Assembly: GCA_902462525.1 (NCBI GenBank)
Contig: CABQCA010000072.1
Coordinates: 1-10,722, forward strand
DNA length: 10,722 nt
From: an uncultured Porphyromonadaceae bacterium
Lineage (GTDB): Bacteria > Bacteroidota > Bacteroidia > Bacteroidales > Muribaculaceae
Reading direction: 5' to 3'
Part shown: in pieces, positions 4,576 through 10,722 of the stretch
Numbering within the stretch: position 1 is the stretch's first letter
Layout of the letters: every line of letters begins with the position of its first letter
Position numbers and translations under genes: made by a program
The notes under the pieces: generated by a model
What the model was told of the DNA's origin: nothing
Database searches by the model: none
The model's input: the letters and a program-made list of their open reading frames with translations, nothing else

Positions 4576-7500
4576 TTGCGCAGATTCTATCTACACATAA
4601 TTCTTACCTTATCAGTGGCATTTCTGATGCCGCAGATTCTGCGTGGCCAGCAGACACCTCCTGCTTTCGGGGCGCCGGCCCCGGCGGCCTATCCGCCGGC
4701 AGCGCCGGCCGACAGTTCGTCGCTGCCCATGGGCTCACGGCCTTTTGTTCCACGCAACTACGAGGACCTGATGTCCGACGAGCTCGCCTACGATCTGAGC
4801 ACTCCGTCGAATATAACCACAACCGCCGATTTCGACCCTCAGAGCGGCAATTATATCGTGCGCACATATCTCGGGGGACTTCAGATAGGTACGCCGTTCA
4901 TGCTCACACAGCGGCAGTACGAAAACTGGCAGTTGCGCCTGAGCATGCAGCGCTTCTACCGCGAGCGCAACATGGACCTTGTCACCAAGAAAGAGAAGGA
5001 ACCGTTCAGCATTCTCGACATGAATTTCGCCCTCGGTCCGCTCGAAAAAATTTTCGGTCCCGGCGGAGTCTCGCTCAAGACGCAAGGCTCTGTGCAAGTG
5101 CAGACCGGCATCAAGAGCAATAAGACCGACAATCCGGCGCTGTCGCTCTCGGCACGCCGCAAGACATACTTCGATTTTGACCAGAAAATTCAGGCCACCA
5201 TTGCCGCCAGTGTCGGCAACCGTCTGAAATTCAACATGACATATAATACCGATGCCACTTTCGATTTCGACTCCAAGAACCTCAAACTGGCCTATGAGGG
5301 AGAGGAAGACGATATTGTCAAAAGTATCGAGGCCGGTAATGTGTCGATGACTACAGGGTCGTCGCTCATTCGTGGCGGTACGGCTCTTTTCGGTATCAAG
5401 ACCAAACTGCAGTTCGGCAAACTGACGGCTACGGCTCTGGTGTCGCAGCAGAATTCCGAATCGAAGACCGTGAACACCCGCGGAGGAGCACAGACAACCG
5501 AATTTTCGATAAACGCCGACCAGTACGACCAGAACCGGCACTTTTTTCTGGCTCATTACTTCCGCGACAACTATGATACTTTCGCCGCGCATCTGCCCTA
5601 TGTTTCGTCGGGCATCAAAATTACGCGTATCGAAGTGTGGATTACCAACAAGAACGGTCGGTTCGACCAGAGCCGCAATCTTGTGGCTTTCGAGGATCTT
5701 GGTGAAAGCAGCGCGCTTGCCAACAATTTCTGGCAGGGCAATGCAGCTCAGCCACAGCCTGCCAACAATTCGAACAACCTGCTCGGCACCATCAAGGCGG
5801 ACTATCCCGATGCCCGGAACATCAGTCAGGTCACGCAGGTGCTGTCGCCTCTCGAAGCTTACGGCATCGAGGGAGGACGCGCTTACGAAAAGGTGGAGAG
5901 CGCCCGTCTGCTCTCATCGAGCGAATATTCGCTGAACTCCACTCTCGGCTATATTTCGCTCCGTACGGCACTCAACGCCGACGAAGTTCTCGCAGTAGCA
6001 TTTGAGTACTCCTATAACGGCCGGGTGTTCCAGGTTGGTGAATTTTCGAGCGACATCACTACCACTGACCAGGCGTTGTTCGTGAAAATGCTCAAGAGCA
6101 CTACCACCTCGCCTCATGAGCCGATGTGGCATCTGATGATGAAAAACGTGTACTCCCTCGGAGCATATCAGGTTCAGAAAACAAAGTTTAAACTTAACAT
6201 AAAATATCTCTCTGATACCACCGGTACTAAAATCAACTATCTTCCGGTGCCCGGTCTCAACAACAAGCCGCTTCTGCAGGTGATGAACCTCGACCGCATC
6301 GACAGCAACGAACAGGGCAATCCCGACGGTTTCTTCGACTTTATCGACGGCTACACCATCTACCCCTCTACCGGCAAGGTGGTTTTCCCTGTCGTTGAGC
6401 CTTTCGGCAAGCATCTGGCCGAGGCTATAGGCAATCCGACACTTGCCGAACGCTATGTCTACCAGGAGCTTTACGACTCAACCATAGTGGTGGCGCGCCA
6501 GTATGCCGACAAAAACAAATTTATTCTCACCGGTGAGTATCAGGCTTCGTCAGGTTCTCAGATACGTCTCAACGCCATGAACGTGCCCAGAGGCTCGGTG
6601 GTGGTGACTGCCGGTGGTGTGCAGCTGAGCGAGAACTCCGACTACACTGTCGACTATGCCATGGGTATTGTCACGATCACCAATCAGAGTATAATCGATT
6701 CCGGGCAGAACATCAGTGTGACTCTCGAGAATCAGAGTCTTTTCTCGACTCAGCGGAAAACCCTTCTGGGTCTCGACCTGCAGTACCAGTTCAATAAAAA
6801 TCTGAACTTCGGTGCGACCATCCTGCATTTTTCCGAAAAAGCGCTTATCGAGAAGGTGAATATCGGCGATGAAACTGTCAATAATTCTATGCTGGGCTTT
6901 AATATGGCCTACAACGGTGAATTCATGTGGCTCACCAATCTTCTCAACAAGATTCCGACAGTGAACGCCACGCAGCCTTCGCGTCTGAGTTTCACCGGCG
7001 AGTTTGCCAAACTTTTGCCACACTCGCAGAAAAGCGGCTCGAACAAAGGCTCATCGTACATAGATGATTTCGAATCGACGCAGACCGGCATCGACCTTCG
7101 CTCGCCCTATTCGTGGTTCCTGGCCTCGACACCCTACGAGTCTGGCCCGAACGCTCTTTTCCCCGAAGCTGCCCGAAGCAACGATGTGGCTTATGGCAAA
7201 AACCGTGCGCTCCTCAACTGGTACTATATCGACCGTCTCTTCACCCAGCGCAATTCATCGATGTGCCCGGGCTACATAAAAAGCGACCTCAAGCAGCTTT
7301 CGAATCCCTATGTTCGCGAGGTGCGTGTGAACGAAGTGTTCCCCGGCCGTGAGCATACTTACGGCGAATCGTCGACGATTCAGACTCTCAATCTGTCGTA
7401 CTACCCTGACGAACGCGGCCCGTACAATCTTGATGCCACCGATATCGACGATCAGGGTAAACTTCTGCAGCCCGAAAAACGCTGGGGCGGCATCATGCGC

Positions 7501-10500
7501 CGTCTCGACAACACCAATTTCGAGCAAAGCAACATTGAATACGTGCAGTTCTGGCTCATGAGTCCTTTCCTCGATCCAGAAGCCGACAACCGCGACGGCG
7601 GCGATCTCTATCTCAATTTCGGCGAAATTTCGGAAGATATTCTCAAGGACGGTCTCAAAAGCTACGAGAACGGTATTCCCTACGACGGAAACGACCAGTA
7701 CCTCACCGAAACTGTCTGGGGCCGTGTGTCGACTCAGAATTCGCTCACATATTCTTTCGACAACAACAACGGCGCCCGTGTGGCCCAGGACGTCGGTATC
7801 GACGGGCTTCCGAATGACGATGAATTCGCCTTCCCGTCGTACGCCGAATATGTGTCGGCGATTCAGCGCCGTGTGTCGCCCGAAACCATGCAGCGCATGC
7901 AGGACGATGCTTTCTCGCCTCTCAACGACCCTGCCGGCGACAACTATCATTTCTATCGCGGATACGACTATGATGAGCAGCGCCTCTCCATACTCGAACG
8001 TTACAAACGATACAACGGCGTGGAAGGCAACTCGCTTTCGCCCGAGGATGCCGCCGATCCCCTCTACCAGAGCAGCCGCAGTGTGCCCGACGTCGAGGAC
8101 ATAAATCAGGACAATACACTCAACGAGTACGAGCGCTATTTCCAGTACAAAATTTCGATTCGCCCCGAAGACCTCGAGGTTGGCCGGAACTATATCACCG
8201 ACAAGCGTGTGACCGTGGTGCCGGTGCGCGACGGCTCGAATCAGGAAGTGGAATGGTACCAGTTCAAGGTTCCTCTGAGCGACTATGAGCGCATAGTCGG
8301 CTCCATCAACGATTTTTCGACCATTCGTTTCATGCGGATGTTCCTTACCGGATTCAGCAAGACCACACATCTTCGCTTCGCTTCGCTCGAACTTGTGCGC
8401 GGCGAGTGGCGTCCTTACGATTTCAACCTCAACTCGCGCGGCGATGCCCCGGCTCAGGGCAAGCTCGACATTTCGGTTGTGAACATTGAGGAGAATTCCA
8501 CACGCGAGCCTGTGAACTATGTGCTTCCTCCTGGCGTGACACGTATCAGCGATCCCGGGCAGACGCAGATCACTCAGCTCAACGAGCAGTCGATGTCGCT
8601 GACCGTGACGGGGCTTGCCGCCGGCGATGCCCGCGGCGTGTACCGCAACACACAACTCGACTTGCGCAACTACCGGCGCATGCAGATGTGGGTTCACGCC
8701 GAAGCGCCCATCAACAACACCACTTCGCTGCGCTCGGGCGATTTTTCGATTTTCGTACGTCTCGGCTCAGATGTCAAGAACAATTTCTATGAGTACGAAG
8801 TGCCGCTGGAACTGACACCGCCCGATGTCTACAACGGAAGCGAGACCGACCGCTACATCGTGTGGCCCCGCAACAACTACGTGAACTTCAATCTTCAGGC
8901 TCTCGTCGACCTGAAGAAGGAGCGCAACCGTGCAAGGCGTGCCGAGGAAGAAGGCGTGGGCTACGGCATACTTTTCACCGGCCGCGATCCCGACAACGAG
9001 CGCAACAGCATGGCCGTGATGGGCAATCCGTCGCTTAGCGACGTGCGTGTGATGCTTGTGGGCGTGCGCAACAATTCCGCCACCACAAAGGATGGTACTG
9101 TGTGGGTGAACGAACTCAAGGTAACCGACTTCAACGAATCAGGCGGCTGGGCTGCGAAAGCCAACGCCACGCTGAGTCTGAGCGATATAGCTACAGTAAA
9201 TTTAGGCACACATATCGAAACGGCCGGTTTCGGCGGAGTAGACCAGAGCCTCAACGAGAGGCGCCTCGACGACTATCAGCAGTTCAATTTCGCCGTGCAG
9301 GCCGACCTCGGACGCTTTGTGCCGGAAAAAGCAAAGCTCAAGGCGCCGATCTATTATTCGATGACGAAAGAGAAAACATCGCCCAAATACAATCCTCTCG
9401 ACCAGGACGTGCTCCTGAAGGACGCCCTCGACGATGCCGCCGACAAAGCCGAGCGCGATTCGATAAACGACTATGCGATCGAACGCACGTCGGTGCAGAA
9501 TTTCTCTATTTCCGGTCTTAAATTCGATGTCCGGAGCAAGAATCCCATGCCGTGGGATCCGGCTAACTTCACGCTCAACTTCTCGTTCACTAAGCAGTCG
9601 AAAAACGACCCCACCACCGAGTACGAACACACAAACGACTACCGTGGTTCGCTGGCCTACAATTATTCACCATACTTCAAGCCTTTCAAACCTTTCAAAA
9701 ACCTGAAGGGAAAGAGTAAGAACGCCAAGTTCCTCAAGGATTGGGAACTGTCGTGGCTGCCGACAAGCATTTCGTTCATGACCAACATGAGCCGCTACTA
9801 CTACGAAGAGCAGACCCGCTCCGAAACCGACCAGATGTTCCAGCTGCCGGTGTCGGTGAGCAAGAACTGGCTGTGGGACCGACAGCTGCAGCTCACTTGG
9901 AATGTGACGAAATCGCTGTCGCTGACCTTCAATTCAAATACCTCGGCACGAATCGAGGAGACGATGGGAGCGGTTAACAAGAAGCTTTTCCCCGACAAAT
10001 ACAAGGAATGGAAGGACACCGTGTGGCAGAGCATACTGTCGATGGGCACGCCATGGAGCTATAACCAGACTTTTACCGGACAGTACAAGGCTCCTTTCTC
10101 GAAAATTGCCTTCCTCGATTATCTTACCGGCAACGTGAGCTACAACGCAACATACCGCTGGGACCGCGGCGCTACCATCGACGGCATAAAAGTGGGCAAC
10201 TCTATCGCCAACCAGGCCGCATGGACCGCCGATGGACGCATAAATTTCGAGACTATTTATAACAAAGTGCCGCTGTTGCGCGACATCAACAAGCGTTTTG
10301 CCAACACACGCCCGGCAACACGCGCTCCGCGCAAGGCCAAGAAATTCGAGCGGACATATAAGTTGCTTGAGGACACATCGCTTGTCATCAAGCACAACCT
10401 CCGCGTCCCCAAGGTGAAAGTGACGGCCACCACTACCGACGGAACGCCGGTAGTACTCAAGACGAAAATAATCGACAACAACACCGTCGAAATCCTCAAC

Positions 10501-10722
10501 CGCGGAACCGACAACATCAAGTTCACAGTCACCGAGGTGCTTAAGGAAGAGAAGAATGTGTGGCGTCAGGTGGGCGAGTATGCCCTCCGTTTTGCCATGT
10601 CGCCACGAAATGTCTCGCTCCGGTACCGAAACACTAAGTCGCTGACCCTTCCGCTCTTCCAGCCTGAAATAGGCAATATTTTTGGCCAGACGAATTCCTA
10701 CGGACCGATGTCGCCCGGTCTC
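4576..10722 (+). CDS. sprA: SprA/Sov, type IX secretion outer-membrane translocon (3' end missing)
   Basis: SprA (Sov in Porphyromonas) is the giant outer-membrane beta-barrel through which type IX secretion substrates leave the cell; in gliding species it is also needed for motility. The window holds 2049 codons without a stop or frameshift. The family is about 2,400-2,500 residues, so a few hundred C-terminal residues lie beyond the edge. A TTG start at 4576 gives MRRFYLHIILTLSVAFLMPQ, a good signal peptide, followed by a Pro/Ala-rich linker. The first in-frame ATG (4627) falls after the hydrophobic core and would delete the signal. Family-like stretches include VSLKTQGSVQV (from 165), NTDATFDFDSKNLKLAYEGE (about 225-244), DDFESTQTGIDLRSPYSWF (from 830), EDINQDNTLNEYERYFQY (about 1174-1191) and PKYNPLDQDV (about 1605). 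Leu and Ser codons are strongly biased to CTC/CTG and TCG/AGC. Substrates or partner por/gld genes are not in view. Confidence 0.95.
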   Translation, partial: MRRFYLHIILTLSVAFLMPQILRGQQTPPAFGAPAPAAYPPAAPADSSSLPMGSRPFVPRNYEDLMSDELAYDLSTPSNITTTADFDPQSGNYIVRTYLGGLQIGTPFMLTQRQYENWQLRLSMQRFYRERNMDLVTKKEKEPFSILDMNFALGPLEKIFGPGGVSLKTQGSVQVQTGIKSNKTDNPALSLSARRKTYFDFDQKIQATIAASVGNRLKFNMTYNTDATFDFDSKNLKLAYEGEEDDIVKSIEAGNVSMTTGSSLIRGGTALFGIKTKLQFGKLTATALVSQQNSESKTVNTRGGAQTTEFSINADQYDQNRHFFLAHYFRDNYDTFAAHLPYVSSGIKITRIEVWITNKNGRFDQSRNLVAFEDLGESSALANNFWQGNAAQPQPANNSNNLLGTIKADYPDARNISQVTQVLSPLEAYGIEGGRAYEKVESARLLSSSEYSLNSTLGYISLRTALNADEVLAVAFEYSYNGRVFQVGEFSSDITTTDQALFVKMLKSTTTSPHEPMWHLMMKNVYSLGAYQVQKTKFKLNIKYLSDTTGTKINYLPVPGLNNKPLLQVMNLDRIDSNEQGNPDGFFDFIDGYTIYPSTGKVVFPVVEPFGKHLAEAIGNPTLAERYVYQELYDSTIVVARQYADKNKFILTGEYQASSGSQIRLNAMNVPRGSVVVTAGGVQLSENSDYTVDYAMGIVTITNQSIIDSGQNISVTLENQSLFSTQRKTLLGLDLQYQFNKNLNFGATILHFSEKALIEKVNIGDETVNNSMLGFNMAYNGEFMWLTNLLNKIPTVNATQPSRLSFTGEFAKLLPHSQKSGSNKGSSYIDDFESTQTGIDLRSPYSWFLASTPYESGPNALFPEAARSNDVAYGKNRALLNWYYIDRLFTQRNSSMCPGYIKSDLKQLSNPYVREVRVNEVFPGREHTYGESSTIQTLNLSYYPDERGPYNLDATDIDDQGKLLQPEKRWGGIMRRLDNTNFEQSNIEYVQFWLMSPFLDPEADNRDGGDLYLNFGEISEDILKDGLKSYENGIPYDGNDQYLTETVWGRVSTQNSLTYSFDNNNGARVAQDVGIDGLPNDDEFAFPSYAEYVSAIQRRVSPETMQRMQDDAFSPLNDPAGDNYHFYRGYDYDEQRLSILERYKRYNGVEGNSLSPEDAADPLYQSSRSVPDVEDINQDNTLNEYERYFQYKISIRPEDLEVGRNYITDKRVTVVPVRDGSNQEVEWYQFKVPLSDYERIVGSINDFSTIRFMRMFLTGFSKTTHLRFASLELVRGEWRPYDFNLNSRGDAPAQGKLDISVVNIEENSTREPVNYVLPPGVTRISDPGQTQITQLNEQSMSLTVTGLAAGDARGVYRNTQLDLRNYRRMQMWVHAEAPINNTTSLRSGDFSIFVRLGSDVKNNFYEYEVPLELTPPDVYNGSETDRYIVWPRNNYVNFNLQALVDLKKERNRARRAEEEGVGYGILFTGRDPDNERNSMAVMGNPSLSDVRVMLVGVRNNSATTKDGTVWVNELKVTDFNESGGWAAKANATLSLSDIATVNLGTHIETAGFGGVDQSLNERRLDDYQQFNFAVQADLGRFVPEKAKLKAPIYYSMTKEKTSPKYNPLDQDVLLKDALDDAADKAERDSINDYAIERTSVQNFSISGLKFDVRSKNPMPWDPANFTLNFSFTKQSKNDPTTEYEHTNDYRGSLAYNYSPYFKPFKPFKNLKGKSKNAKFLKDWELSWLPTSISFMTNMSRYYYEEQTRSETDQMFQLPVSVSKNWLWDRQLQLTWNVTKSLSLTFNSNTSARIEETMGAVNKKLFPDKYKEWKDTVWQSILSMGTPWSYNQTFTGQYKAPFSKIAFLDYLTGNVSYNATYRWDRGATIDGIKVGNSIANQAAWTADGRINFETIYNKVPLLRDINKRFANTRPATRAPRKAKKFERTYKLLEDTSLVIKHNLRVPKVKVTATTTDGTPVVLKTKIIDNNTVEILNRGTDNIKFTVTEVLKEEKNVWRQVGEYALRFAMSPRNVSLRYRNTKSLTLPLFQPEIGNIFGQTNSYGPMSPGL

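Noticed and set aside
4735..5592. 285-codon minus-strand ORF opposite sprA, and similar ones at 5914-6414, 6550-7023, 9202-9630 and 9934-10395
   Set aside because: All share the same triplet phase relative to sprA and are explained by the same codon bias. None has a promoter or recognisable product.
7255..8697. 480-codon ORF on the minus strand opposite sprA
   Set aside because: Its codons are exact reverse complements of sprA codons (same triplet phase). In that phase antisense stops appear only where sprA uses TTA, CTA or TCA, which it rarely does. The translation is a His/Val/Arg-rich shadow with no domain.
9676..9705. Repeated Phe-Lys-Pro coding stretch in sprA
   Set aside because: Only two or three short units within a family-typical barrel region; not a distinct repeat domain.

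Overview
The window looks like chromosomal DNA from a member of the Bacteroidota, most likely order Bacteroidales (a gut Muribaculaceae-like genome is my guess). Reasons: a gene for the giant outer-membrane protein SprA/Sov, found only in this phylum, directly follows ruvA; several start regions carry the Bacteroidota promoter signature (TTTG, 19 bases, TAnnTTTG) instead of sigma-70 boxes; starts lack Shine-Dalgarno sequences; and the tRNA gene has no encoded CCA.

Layout. Positions 1-663 contain no convincing protein gene. They hold a rho-independent terminator cut by the left edge, an array of eight degenerate 8-bp units (37-100), and a leftward promoter (478-508) followed by five well-formed hairpins (248-461), which I read as a candidate unannotated structured RNA. 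A strong hairpin (611-656) then separates this from tRNA-Arg(UCU) at 664-737 on the minus strand. Positions 777-2827 are a compact leftward operon. Read 5' to 3' it encodes a possible 18-residue hydrophobic peptide, an ABC ATPase, a six-TM permease-like protein and a YtrA-type GntR regulator, all overlapping or nearly touching. Its promoter (2885-2915) is followed at once by an inverted repeat AGTGT-N14-ACACT, close to the operator I recall for Bacillus YtrA, so the last gene probably represses its own operon.

A divergent rightward block starts at about 2920 with a compact type-I glycerate kinase, then ruvA (Holliday-junction branch migration), then sprA, which runs off the right edge after 2049 codons. 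sprA opens in the same frame as ruvA immediately after the ruvA stop codon. It has no ATG before its signal peptide, so a TTG start at 4576 is inferred.

The right-hand 6.1 kb is one intact reading frame. Many long minus-strand ORFs lie opposite it, but they are explained by its codon usage. The most interesting points are the promoter-led structured RNA, the YtrA-like operator and leader peptide of the ABC operon, the octamer-periodic spacers, and the unusual ruvA/sprA junction.
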